From: Nocardia abscessus
Lineage (GTDB): Bacteria; Actinomycetota; Actinomycetes; Mycobacteriales; Mycobacteriaceae
NCBI RefSeq assembly: GCF_015477775.1
Contig: NZ_JADLQO010000021.1
Span: 54,563-118,562, forward strand
Direction of reading: 5' to 3'
DNA: 64,000 bases
Shown one piece after another: positions 1 to 8,497 of the stretch; within the stretch, counting starts at the first letter, position 1, and every line of letters begins with the position of its first letter. Made by a program: the position numbers and the translations under genes. The notes under the pieces were generated by a model. That model was not told the DNA's origin, made no database searches, and was given only the letters and a program-made list of their open reading frames with translations.

Positions 1-586
1 CACGCCCGGCCTGCCCACCCGCCGCGCGATGCTGCAGCGTCGCTGGAGCAGCGGCGCGGAGAGCAAGCTCTTCGCGGTCTACGACCGCCCGTTCTGGCGG
101 GAGCAGGGCCTGAGCGGCCAGGCGGTCACGGACCTGCCGGTGGCCCAGTACGTCGTCGACAACTCTCCGCCGGACGGCAGCGTCGGGATTCTGCTGACCT
201 TCCTCGGCACCGCCGGGGCCGGGAGCGGCCAGCACTGGTCCGACGCGATCCTCGACGACCCCGCGGCGCGGCGCTCCGCCTTCCTGCGCGATCTGACCGT
301 GCTGTTCGGGGCGCAGGCGGCGAACCCGACCGCGTACCTCGAGAAAGACTGGACGCACGAGCCGTGGATCAGCGGCTGCGTCGGCTCCCGCGCCCCGGGC
401 TCGCTGACCCAGTACACGGATGCGGATCGCCGGCCGGTCGGGCGGATCCACTGGGCCGGCACGGAGACCGCGACGGTCAATCAGGGCTACCTCGACGGCG
501 CGGTCCGCGCTGCGGAGCGCGCCGCCCAGGAGGTGCTGAGCTTCGGTCTCGTCAGGGTTCCCAGTCGACCCGCGGGATTGCCGTGA
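1..586 (+). CDS. flavin-dependent amine oxidase, C-terminal part (5' end outside window)
   Basis: The reading frame is open from the first bases and ends at 586, so only about 190 C-terminal residues are present. They carry the hallmark end of FAD-dependent monoamine or putrescine oxidases: GRIHWAGTETA followed by NQGYLDGAVRAAERAA, the segment that contacts the flavin, preceded by the EPWISGC-type substrate-domain stretch. Members oxidise primary amines to aldehydes with release of ammonia and peroxide. The neighbours (amino-acid permease and aldehyde dehydrogenase pieces, PucR regulator) fit uptake and oxidation of an amine or polyamine. The exact substrate cannot be read from the tail alone. 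Confidence 0.85.
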   Translation, partial: TPGLPTRRAMLQRRWSSGAESKLFAVYDRPFWREQGLSGQAVTDLPVAQYVVDNSPPDGSVGILLTFLGTAGAGSGQHWSDAILDDPAARRSAFLRDLTVLFGAQAANPTAYLEKDWTHEPWISGCVGSRAPGSLTQYTDADRRPVGRIHWAGTETATVNQGYLDGAVRAAERAAQEVLSFGLVRVPSRPAGLP

Positions 587-591
587 CGTCG

Positions 592-1013
592 ACTACGCGG
601 ACATCGTCCGCCGAGACCTCGCGGCCGTCGCGACGCGCGCGCACCGCCGCAAGGCCGATCCCGACGAATCCGTGAGGAGAGCCGTCGTCTGCGGGCCGGT
701 ACCACTCGCTCACGTTCGAGCACATCGACAAGAGCGCGATCCGTGTCAGTCGCTGGTCCGCGATGCGGAACGTTCCGTCGTCCACCCCGTCCCGCAGGGT
801 GTCGCGCCAGTGCGCTTCGTACCTGTCGCGCAGGCCGACGATCTCGGTGTGACGGCGGCTCCCCGGCGCGAGGGCGCGGACTCGCCGTCGGAAACCAGGC
901 CCGTAGAGACACCGGCATCCTCGGAGATTTCTCGATCCCGGTCGCCGCGTACCCCTGGCGGGCGCAGCGCGACGGCGGCCGACCTGATCCGGTCTCGGTG
1001 TCCGTAACCGTCC
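592..1013 (-). pseudogene. TetR-family regulator, decayed
   Basis: Pieces of one TetR-type regulator lie in different frames of the minus strand. Near 900-1000 the recognition-helix region reads EISEDAGVSTGLV, preceded in another frame by RQGYAATGIE. The C-terminal ligand-domain end is in a third frame near 590-785 (DQRLTRIALLSMCSNVSEW). At least two frame changes, and probably a small loss of the helix that follows the HTH, make it non-functional. It diverges from the permease chimera and was probably its repressor; the palindrome at 1083-1098 is a likely old operator. Confidence 0.6.
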
Positions 1014-1082
1014 AAGTTACTGATCGTTCGTTTTTGTTCTCAAAGAATTCGCAGGTAGCTACCTTCCGTTCCCTGGATTGCA

Positions 1083-1098
1083 TACCGAACGGTCGGTA
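1083..1098. promoter_or_regulatory. TetR-type palindromic operator
   Basis: The sequence TACCGAACGGTCGGTA has arms TACCGA/TCGGTA around a four-base centre. It resembles operators of many actinobacterial TetR repressors. It lies between the decayed TetR gene and the start at 1147. Its ligand regulator is apparently lost. Confidence 0.5.
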
Positions 1099-1146
1099 AG
1101 TGCCGGTGATTCAGGTCGCGGAGCGCCGCGGAATGGAGTGATTGTC

Positions 1147-2412
1147 ATGAGTCAGCAGCGCGAAGAACGCGCTGAGGAGGTCCCGACCGGCCTGGACCGG
1201 ACACTCGGCGTCCCGCAGATCGTCTTCATGGTCGTGGCGATGGCCGCGCCCCTGACGGTGTTCGCCGGACTCATCCCGTTGATGCTCGGCTCGGGGAACG
1301 GCATCGGGACGCCGATCGACTTCGTGATCGTCGGAGTCGTGCTCGTGCTGTTCACCGTCGGGTACTCGGCGATGACCCCCGGGGTACGCAACGCGGGTGC
1401 CTTCTACTCCTACGTCCAACGCGGCCTCGGCACCGGCACTGGGCTGGGCGCCGCAACGCTCGCCCTGGTCACGTACTCACTCCTCATGGTCGCCGTCTCG
1501 GCCTACCTCGGCGCCGCCGCGCGCAATGTGATCGAGACCTTCTCCGGCGTCTCGGTGCCATGGTGGTGCCTCGCGGCCGCCGGGCTCGGGGCCATCGGTT
1601 ACCTGGGATACCGCAACGTCGAGGTCAGCGCGCGGGTGCTCGGCGCGCTGCTCATCGCGGAGGTCGGGATCGTCGCCCTCCTCGACCTCGCCATCGTGCT
1701 GCGCGGCGGCGACCACGGCCTCTCCGCGCACCCGCTCGTGCTCGATGACGCCGACCTCGACGTGACCGCCGACGGGATCCTCACCGGCATGACGAACCTG
1801 AACGGCCAGTGGTGCGAGGGACCGGGAAAGGTACTGGCACCGCACCGGCTGGTGCGGCCACTGCGGGAAGCCCTCGACGAGCGCATCGCGCGGTTACGGA
1901 TCGGGCACTCGCTCGACGAGGAGTCCGACATCGGCCCGATCTCCAACGAGCCGCACTACCGGAACCTGATCGAGCGGATCGAGGGCCTGCGCGGGCTCGG
2001 TGCCGAGATCGACCAGCCCGGGGAGCTGCCCGGCCTGACGGGCTTCTTCCTGTCCCCGACGATCGCCACCGGGTCCGACCCGGATCGCACGACGGCCGAG
2101 CTGTTCGGGCCGATCGTCTCCTTGCACGGCGTGGACTCGGACGAGGACGCGCTGCGCGCCGCCAACGCGCACCCGTCGGGCCTGGACGCCTATGTGTTCG
2201 GTACCGACACCGACCGCGCGATCGCGATCGGTGCCCGGGTCATGTCCGGCGAGGTGCGAATCAACGGCGCGAAGCTCGCCGATCTCGGCGACAACTCCGC
2301 CCAGAGTTTCTGGGGCCCGTCCGGCATCGGCGGGCACGGGCCGGCGGAATCGGTGCGGGTGTTCTGCGGAGATCGGGTCGTCGGGGTCGACTCGCCGGAT
2401 CTGCCGTTGTGA
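1147..2412 (+). pseudogene. APC permease::aldehyde dehydrogenase in-frame deletion chimera
   Basis: The ATG at 1147 follows GGAG with good spacing and opens a 421-residue frame. Residues 1 to about 195 are the N-terminal half of an APC amino-acid/polyamine permease, with five or six hydrophobic segments. From about residue 197 (VLDDADLD) the frame continues, without a stop, as the C-terminal half of an NAD aldehyde dehydrogenase: the catalytic-cysteine motif NGQWCEGPGK, then ELFGPIV and the usual C-terminus. The permease lacks its second half, and the dehydrogenase lacks its NAD-binding N-terminus and the ELGGK glutamate motif. The simplest reading is one in-frame deletion of roughly 1.5 kb fusing adjacent permease and dehydrogenase genes, with the junction near 1725-1740. 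Neither activity is expected. Confidence 0.75.
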
Positions 2413-2475
2413 TCGGCGCGGGAGGGAGACCAGATCTATGACGGGCGCCGCCAGAGCCGCCGGAGGTGCTGGGCT

Positions 2476-3696
2476 TCAGTCCCGCAACTGCACGAGCATG
2501 AGCGCTGCGACGACGCTCGCGGCGTTGTCGGCGAGCGGCACCGGCAGCAGTTGATCGGCGCGGGCCAGCCGTCGCTCGATGGTGTTGCGGTGCGTGAACA
2601 TTCGCTCCGCGGCGGCCGAGCCGTTGAACCGTTCTCGGACATAGGTCAGCACCGTCTGCCGCAGCACCGGCTCGGCAGTCGCGAGGTCGCCCAGAGTGTC
2701 GGTGACGAACTGATCGGCCTGCGCCATGTCGGCCGTGAGCACCGACACCAACGCGACGTCCTCGTACCGGACGACGGAGCGCGCCGAGCCCATCCGCGCC
2801 AGTAACCGCTGCGCGGCGAAGGCGTCCAGGTGGCTACGGCGAAAACCGTCGAGATCCCGCCCGGAACGTCCGAACGCAACATGGATCCCCGGGAGGGCGG
2901 CCAGGGCGGCCTCCGCCGCCTCGGCCGACGGGACCGTGGCCGCCGGGACCCACACCCACAGCGCGGTTGCGCTCGCGTTCAGGGTGAACCGGCGCGGGGC
3001 TCCGCATATCCGCATCACCGCCTCGGCGGCCGCGTCGAGACCCGCGGCCTCGTCGGCGGAGTCGCTCCAGATGATCGCGGCGACGTGGCTGCCCGTCAGC
3101 GCGTACCCGAGACGCGATTCGGCCAGCGCCCGGCCGATCGGCGCACCTTCGAGCAAGAGTTGGACGGTGGCGTGCCGCTCAGCGCTGGCACCCCGCGCGA
3201 GGTCCGCCCGTTCCTGTTCGACGTACTCGTCGAGCGCCGCGATCGAATCGTCGATGAAGGTCGCCATCGACCGCTCGGACACCTTCATCAAGTCGCGGAG
3301 TTCGTCGACGACGGCGGTCGCCGCGAAACAGGCGTCGACCCACAACTCCCATGCGCCATGCTGGGCACCCCGCCACGAACCGAGGTCGTGCATGTCCAAA
3401 CCTCGTCGCACCAGGTCGCGTGCGAACTGCAGGACCTCCGGGTCGACGCAAGGCGCGACTCGCGCCCCGGGGTTCTGCAGAGTGGCCGACAGCCAGTGCC
3501 GGAAGTAGGCCTTGCTCATGTGACGGTCGGCCGCCGCGAGTTGCGGGTCATCCAGCAGTGCGCGGTACTCGGCGCCCTGGTGGGCAGCGGCCACCACCTC
3601 GTCGACCGCCGCGCTCGTCGAGGCCAGAAGGCGCTCGGCGATGTCCCGCATCAGCTCAGCGGTGCGTCGGCTCGGTCGCGGCCATCGTGAGTCCAC
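2476..3696 (-). CDS. PucR/CdaR-family transcriptional regulator
   Basis: This 406-residue protein ends with the PucR-type C-terminal helix-turn-helix: VLRQTVLTYVRERFNGSA followed by AAERMFTHRNTIERRLARA. This is the conserved aaAerLfvHrNTv pattern of regulators of purine, amino-acid and amine catabolism. The middle shows the weakly conserved GGDEF-like fold of the family. The GTG at 3696 is chosen because the frame upstream reads poorly and a TACAGT -10-like element lies six bases ahead, consistent with a leaderless transcript; a start at 3753 is also possible. It converges on the permease/dehydrogenase chimera and probably once activated the amine locus. Confidence 0.8.
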   Translation of the reverse strand: MDSRWPRPSRRTAELMRDIAERLLASTSAAVDEVVAAAHQGAEYRALLDDPQLAAADRHMSKAYFRHWLSATLQNPGARVAPCVDPEVLQFARDLVRRGLDMHDLGSWRGAQHGAWELWVDACFAATAVVDELRDLMKVSERSMATFIDDSIAALDEYVEQERADLARGASAERHATVQLLLEGAPIGRALAESRLGYALTGSHVAAIIWSDSADEAAGLDAAAEAVMRICGAPRRFTLNASATALWVWVPAATVPSAEAAEAALAALPGIHVAFGRSGRDLDGFRRSHLDAFAAQRLLARMGSARSVVRYEDVALVSVLTADMAQADQFVTDTLGDLATAEPVLRQTVLTYVRERFNGSAAAERMFTHRNTIERRLARADQLLPVPLADNAASVVAALMLVQLRD

Positions 3697-4001
3697 TGTC
3701 GCACTGTAGCGCCACAGGACACACCGCCTATCCAGCTCGGTCAGCACGACCACGCCGGCCTTCGACGGTGCCTACCGGGGGTCTCCTGTTGCCACTGCTC
3801 GCCATCCGCACGCAGCCCGGTGAGGAACAGGTATGAGCTTCTCCTCCCCGTGGAAAGAGGGACAGTTCCGGTGCAGCGCTCTCACCGCGAGAATCCGGTT
3901 GTAGCGCACCGACCCCACGGAGCCGCAGACGGCAAGCCTCCGCAGCACGCGCTCCAGACAGCGTCGCCAACGTCCTGGCCTCTTACACCTAAGCTCGTCC
4001 T

Positions 4002-4748
4002 ATGGCCCTGATGGTGCATCTGACGCCGGAGAAGAACGCGCGGCGAATCCGCCGTGCGGGCATCGCGGCGAACGGCTTCCGTCGCGGGGTGTTCTGTATG
4101 CCGGTGATGCCGTCCTACGTGCTGTCGCATCAATGGTTGCGTGAATTGCGCCGCGGCGGACAGCGGCTGATCGTCGCGGTGGACTTCCGGATTCCCGACA
4201 ACGAGCCGGTACTCGTCGGACACTACGGCGCAGCGCAGACAGAATTGACTGCTGCTGAGGCTGTTTCAGTCATTCTTCAGGCCGGGGATGCGCGGGGGTA
4301 TGAGATCCTGGTGCCTCGCGCGATCGCACCTGTCGAACTACGTCGGATCCGGCCTGTGCGTCAGGTAACGGGGTGGCGGTATCACCCGAACGCTCATGGT
4401 CAGCGCCCCTGCGCGTGTCCGGCGTGTTTGAGGCGCGGTGAATTCAAGGCCGCTGACCTTCGTCGGCGGTTCGCCACAGACGAGTCGGAGCTGACCAAAC
4501 CGCAACTGCTGGCCCGATTGCGTGAGGCGGACAACGACGATGATCTGATCGACGCCCTCTACGGGCTGGCCCGAAGGAGTCGCGGCGACGTCGTTGACGT
4601 CGCACACCTCATCGATCACCCCAACCCGGAAGTCCGTTGCGCTCTCGCATCGGCCTTACGCCGGTACCGCGGCAGCCAGGCGCGCGGACTGCTGGCGCGG
4701 TTGGCCGCAGACCCTGATTCCGAAGTACGCGACGCGGCGACACAGTGA
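4002..4748 (+). CDS. HEAT-repeat protein with an ADP-ribosyltransferase-like N-terminus
   Basis: The protein has 248 residues. The N-terminal ~150 residues open with VHLTPEKNARRIRRAGI, a pattern reminiscent of the first strand-helix of DarT/KptA-type NAD-binding folds, and contain GVFCMPVMPSY and a cysteine pair-of-pairs, CACPAC. That fold assignment is only an inference from the opening pattern. The C-terminal ~70 residues form HEAT-like helical repeats (HPNPEVRCALASALRRY, then DPDSEVRDAA). No signal peptide is visible, so it is probably cytosolic. It stands alone, flanked upstream by a gene-poor 250 bp and downstream by a nuclease fragment. No specific function is assigned. Confidence 0.65.
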   Translation: MALMVHLTPEKNARRIRRAGIAANGFRRGVFCMPVMPSYVLSHQWLRELRRGGQRLIVAVDFRIPDNEPVLVGHYGAAQTELTAAEAVSVILQAGDARGYEILVPRAIAPVELRRIRPVRQVTGWRYHPNAHGQRPCACPACLRRGEFKAADLRRRFATDESELTKPQLLARLREADNDDDLIDALYGLARRSRGDVVDVAHLIDHPNPEVRCALASALRRYRGSQARGLLARLAADPDSEVRDAATQ

Positions 4749-4848
4749 CGGCTGCCACCGGCGGACTTGTTCCCTGCCGCAGGATCAGCGAATCGGCAAC
4801 GGCCGCGCCGCGCCCCTGCGCGACAGCCCACTGCCGAGCACGGCTCAC

Positions 4849-5085
4849 TCACGGGGCTTGTGTTCGCACGGAGTCGGAGAACCACGCGATCTGGTCATAG
4901 AAGGAGTGGGCGGTGTTGTCGTCGTCGAAGAATGTTCGGGGGACGGTGTTGAGTTCGGCGGGTGGCCACAGCCCGGTCGAGACGAAGGCTTCGTAGAGAA
5001 GATCGCCGACCCGGTCGAGGTTGAAGTCACCGAAGACCAGCAGATCAGCGTTCCAGTCGGATTTGCGGTCGGTCCATGAGCGCAT
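4849..5085 (-). pseudogene. endonuclease/exonuclease/phosphatase-family C-terminal fragment
   Basis: The 78 residues read ADLLVFGDFNLDRVGD and later FYDQIAWFSD, the DxN and late catalytic-region style of Mg-dependent EEP enzymes. A complete EEP protein is several hundred residues, so only a C-terminal piece remains, and no N-terminal part is visible upstream on the minus strand. The following 250 bp (5086-5338) hold only short, unconvincing frames, one of which (NPAALQRHWDRLLPQ on the plus strand) may be another fragment. Confidence 0.45.
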
Positions 5086-5338
5086 CCGTTGCGCTCCGGC
5101 AGCCGTTGCGCCGGATCGTCTCCCGACTCCTCCCTGGCCCTACCGGACCATGCTCAGAGCCCTCCCAGGAAACGGGAGAACCGCAAACTGCGCACGGACG
5201 AATACGACGCATGCCCAGTGCATGGATCCACCATGCCCGACACCGACGCCTTCAACCCTGCCGCGTTGCAGCGCCACTGGGACCGACTGCTTCCCCAACT
5301 CGATCAAACCCTGGCCGGCCCGGCAGCTGGATCCCGGA

Positions 5339-6835
5339 TCACCACTCCGACGTCGCCTGGACGTCGTCAGTGGGCAGGTGGGCACTGATGTGCCCCAGGC
5401 GCATCACCTCACCAGTGCTGTCGTACAGGGCGATGGCGGTGACATCTATTCCGTCCCTGGAAGCTTGCTGGCGGTTGAGTACGACCTTGGCGCCGCCGTC
5501 GAGGGCGATGGTCGTGTTGGGCGCCGGCGTCGTGGGCTGTGCCTGGCCATTGATCTGAAGCTCTTGAAATGTCAGGCGCACAGCAGGGGTGACAGTGCCG
5601 CCGTGGGCTGCGGTGACGGTGACGTCGAGGTCCATGGCGGTGGCCGCGACCACCAGCGGGGCATTGGTTCCGGCCTGTGCGGTCGCCGCGGTGAGTGTCC
5701 CGTGCACGGTGCGGTTGTCGCCGCTGACGGTGCCGGAAAGTTCGCTTGCGCCACTCGATATCTGAACAGACTGATCATGCCCATTGATCAGCTCGCCATG
5801 GGCAGCGGTGGTGTGTTGCGAGACCGCGACGGCCGATCGACCGATGTCGGAGGAGACGAGTTCGTGCGGCGCCGTGACCTGCGGCAGGTCTGCCACCGCC
5901 GCATGCCCGGACATCACCGGCACCTGTTGAACCAGCGCCAGACTGTGATGCGGTGCGATAGAGACGGCGGTGACACGTTTGCCGCCGGTCTTGGCCACCA
6001 GCCTGGAGCCTCGGCCCGCAGCGACGAGATGACCGCCGGCGGTCAGCGCCATGCTCGACCCGTCTCCTGCGGCAATGGCCACAATACGCTTGCCCTTGGT
6101 GTTGGTCACGATGCCGGAAACCTCACCGCCCTCGTCTCGGCCCGCGGCGATGACGTCGCCATCGGCCGTCAACGCCAGGCTGTGGTCCGTTCCCGCGGCG
6201 ATGGCGACGATCCGCTTGCCCTCGGTCTTGGCCACGATGCCGGAAACCTGCTTGTAGTCGTCCTTGCCTGCGGCCACCACCTGGCCGTCGGCGGTCAGCG
6301 CCAAATTGGTGATCGGGCCGGCGGCGATGGCGACGATCCGCTTGCCGGCGGTCTTGGCCACGATTCCGGATACATCCTTGTAATAGTCGTCTCCGACTGC
6401 GATGACGCTGCCTTCGGCGGTCAGCGCCACGCTTTTTTCGTCTCCCGCGGCGATGGCGACGATGCGCTTGCCTTCGGTCTCGGCCACGATGCCGGAAACT
6501 TGCTTGCTCTGGTCGTCGCCAGCGCCGACGACCAGACCGTCGGCGGTCAGCGCCAGATCGTGGCGAAATCCCGCAGAGATGGCGACAATGCGCCTGCCGG
6601 CGGTCTTGGTCAGGATTTCGGACACCCTCTTGTCGCCCGCCGCGATGATCTGGCCGTCGGCGGTCAGCGCCAGATCGTGGTCAGTTCCCCCAGCGGAGAT
6701 GGCGACGACGTCAGCGCCGTCGGTCTTGGTCTCCAATCTGGAACCTGAATCGTCGTTGTAGTCGTCTGATCTGACAACCCGGCCGATGACAGATGTAACC
6801 GACTGGTCTTCGCGGTTGTGGGTCGAGTCAGACAT
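5339..6835 (-). CDS. seven-repeat RCC1-like beta-propeller protein
   Basis: The ATG at 6835 is chosen because GGAGGGGG lies eight bases upstream; this gives 498 residues. From about residue 34 to 325 there are seven repeats of about 42 residues with consensus VSGIVAKTxGKRIVAIAAG, then SLALTADGxVIAAG. This is the RCC1/BNR pattern, and seven copies are the number needed to close a propeller. Inner repeats are nearly identical, also at DNA level (126-bp period), which implies recent amplification. The last ~165 residues are beta-rich and contain PNTTIALDGGAKVVLNRQ, which resembles choice-of-anchor P domains. No signal peptide is visible. It probably acts as a binding scaffold; the partner is unknown. 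Confidence 0.7.
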   Translation of the reverse strand: MSDSTHNREDQSVTSVIGRVVRSDDYNDDSGSRLETKTDGADVVAISAGGTDHDLALTADGQIIAAGDKRVSEILTKTAGRRIVAISAGFRHDLALTADGLVVGAGDDQSKQVSGIVAETEGKRIVAIAAGDEKSVALTAEGSVIAVGDDYYKDVSGIVAKTAGKRIVAIAAGPITNLALTADGQVVAAGKDDYKQVSGIVAKTEGKRIVAIAAGTDHSLALTADGDVIAAGRDEGGEVSGIVTNTKGKRIVAIAAGDGSSMALTAGGHLVAAGRGSRLVAKTGGKRVTAVSIAPHHSLALVQQVPVMSGHAAVADLPQVTAPHELVSSDIGRSAVAVSQHTTAAHGELINGHDQSVQISSGASELSGTVSGDNRTVHGTLTAATAQAGTNAPLVVAATAMDLDVTVTAAHGGTVTPAVRLTFQELQINGQAQPTTPAPNTTIALDGGAKVVLNRQQASRDGIDVTAIALYDSTGEVMRLGHISAHLPTDDVQATSEW

Positions 6836-7100
6836 CCGAGATGCCCCCTCCGTCGACGGGTTCGTGCGCGAGCACGCTGCGCTGGCGAGCATTTGGCTGA
6901 TCGCCTTTCAGGCTACGCGGCGCCTCCGGTGCCCGCGGCGATATCGGCGGTCGGCACGATCAGGTTTGCCGTCTCCGACAGGCCAACGCACGGTTGGCAT
7001 TTCGGTGTGCGCGGGGACGGAAGCGCAACTGCCGGAGCGGGCGCAGGAGTCGTCGGCGCGGCGTCGGACAGCGTGCTGATCGGGCCGCCGCCCGATGCGG

Positions 7101-8306
7101 TTACGCGTCCCAGGTGACCGGGAGGCTCTTCACCCCGTAGATGTCCGCGGTTTCCGGACGAAGGGCAACCTCTTCGGCCGGTACGGCCAGGCGCAGCGTG
7201 GGGAATCGGGTGAGCAGCGCGGGGAACGCGACGCGCATTTCGACGCGGGCGAGTTGGGCGCCCAGGCACAGGTGGGCGCCGTGACCGAAGGCCAGATGCC
7301 CGTCGGCGCGCCGGCGGATATCGAGCGTGTGGGGATCGGCGAAGCGCTCGGGGTCGCGATTGGCGGTGTGGTAGGACGCGATGACTACCTGTCCGGCCTT
7401 GATCGTCTGGCCGGCGATCTCGACGTCTTCCAGCGCTGTTCTCATGAACGTCTTTGCCACGCTCAGATAGCGCAGCAACTCCTCTACGGCTTGGTCGGTG
7501 AGACCGGGGTCGGCGCGCAGCGCGGCGAGCTGATCCGGGTGGCGCAGGAGCGCGAAGGTGCCCAGCGCCAGCATGTTCGCGGTGGTGTCGAAGCCGGCCG
7601 CCAGCAGGACCAGGGCCATCCCCCGCAGTTCCTCATCGGTCAGATCGGTGTCGGTGAGGTCGCTGAGCACGTCGTCGGTGGGGTTCGCGCGCTTGTCGGC
7701 AACCAACGCCGTGAGGTAGTCGTAGGTCGCGGTCACTGCCGCTATCAGGTCTTCGTCGCTGGTCTCGCCGTTCATGAACGATTCCACGTTTTCCTGGAAG
7801 GAGCCCCGGTCCGCGTAGGGCACGCCCAGCAGTTCACAGATCATGATGGCGGGGATGGGCCTGGCGAAAGCCGTCACCAAATCCGTTGGCGGTCCGGCCT
7901 TCTCCATCGCGTCGAGATGGTCGGAGGTGACCTGCTCGACGCGCTCGGTGAGCAGCCGCATGCGCCGCGCGGTGAATCTGCTCGCCAGCGGCTTCCGGTA
8001 GCGGCCGTGCTGCGGCTCGTCCATGAGAAGGAACTCGCCGGGCGGCGCGGGCGGGATCTCGACGCCCGGGTAGTCGATGGTGGGGTGAAGCAGGAGCTCT
8101 TTGCGCGAGCTGAACCGCTTGTCGGCCAGGATCGATTTGGTCAGGTCATATCCGGTGATCAGCCAGCCGGGTTTGCCGCCGGGGAAGGTGTAATGGCTGA
8201 TCGGGCCGTGTCGGCGGGCCTCGATCAGCTCGGCCGGTGGGTCGAACGGACACCCGGGTTGGCGCTCCGTCGGTAGCGTCGTGACGGTATGGAGGGATTC
8301 ACTCAT
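7101..8306 (-). CDS. cytochrome P450
   Basis: The gene gives a soluble class-I type P450 of about 400 residues. The I-helix reads LLAAGFDTTANML (F replaces the usual H/E before the Thr pair), the K-helix motif is EELLR, and the haem loop is FGHGAHLCLGAQLAR with the thiolate cysteine. The start at 8306 follows AAGGGA with good spacing; the frame stays open further upstream but there it crosses the intergenic operator. It diverges from the MarR-methyltransferase gene across an intergenic region with two perfect palindromes. No ferredoxin gene lies beside it. The substrate is unknown. Confidence 0.93.
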   Translation of the reverse strand: MSESLHTVTTLPTERQPGCPFDPPAELIEARRHGPISHYTFPGGKPGWLITGYDLTKSILADKRFSSRKELLLHPTIDYPGVEIPPAPPGEFLLMDEPQHGRYRKPLASRFTARRMRLLTERVEQVTSDHLDAMEKAGPPTDLVTAFARPIPAIMICELLGVPYADRGSFQENVESFMNGETSDEDLIAAVTATYDYLTALVADKRANPTDDVLSDLTDTDLTDEELRGMALVLLAAGFDTTANMLALGTFALLRHPDQLAALRADPGLTDQAVEELLRYLSVAKTFMRTALEDVEIAGQTIKAGQVVIASYHTANRDPERFADPHTLDIRRRADGHLAFGHGAHLCLGAQLARVEMRVAFPALLTRFPTLRLAVPAEEVALRPETADIYGVKSLPVTWDA

Positions 8307-8373
8307 AACCATTTCCCTTGCGGTAGTAGGTGTTCGGAGCAGTGCGCCCGCTGCGGTGACCTTTATGATCATA

Positions 8374-8387
8374 TGTATACGTATACA
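8374..8387. promoter_or_regulatory. perfect palindrome in the P450 promoter
   Basis: TGTATACGTATACA is identical to its reverse complement. It lies about 70 bases upstream of the P450 start, in an AT-rich patch of an otherwise GC-rich region. It is a probable repressor site; the regulator is not proven. Confidence 0.5.
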
Positions 8388-8483
8388 GGATGACAAGAGC
8401 TTGCCTCGGATCACCGGAGGCCGAGTTCGGTTGGCGTCGCGGACCGCCGAAGTCGGTACCCCACGAAGGGCACTCCCTAGGTT

Positions 8484-8497
8484 CATTAGCGCTAATG
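8484..8497. promoter_or_regulatory. perfect palindrome overlapping the MarR-methyltransferase start
   Basis: CATTAGCGCTAATG is a perfect 14-base palindrome. It covers the ATG at 8495 and lies just before the alternative GTG at 8510, where it would overlap the promoter of a leaderless transcript. This placement suggests autoregulation by the MarR domain. Confidence 0.5.

Noticed and set aside
5021..6748. 575-residue plus-strand frame with regular repeats
   Set aside because: The regularity is the antisense image of the RCC1 repeats; the minus strand has the ribosome binding site and the family pattern.
5339..6835. CRISPR-like repeat array suspected from periodic DNA
   Set aside because: The 126-bp period keeps one reading frame and encodes protein repeats; there are no short repeats with unique spacers.
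7095..8276. 393-residue plus-strand frame
   Set aside because: It is the antisense shadow of the P450 at 7101-8306, which has complete P450 motifs.
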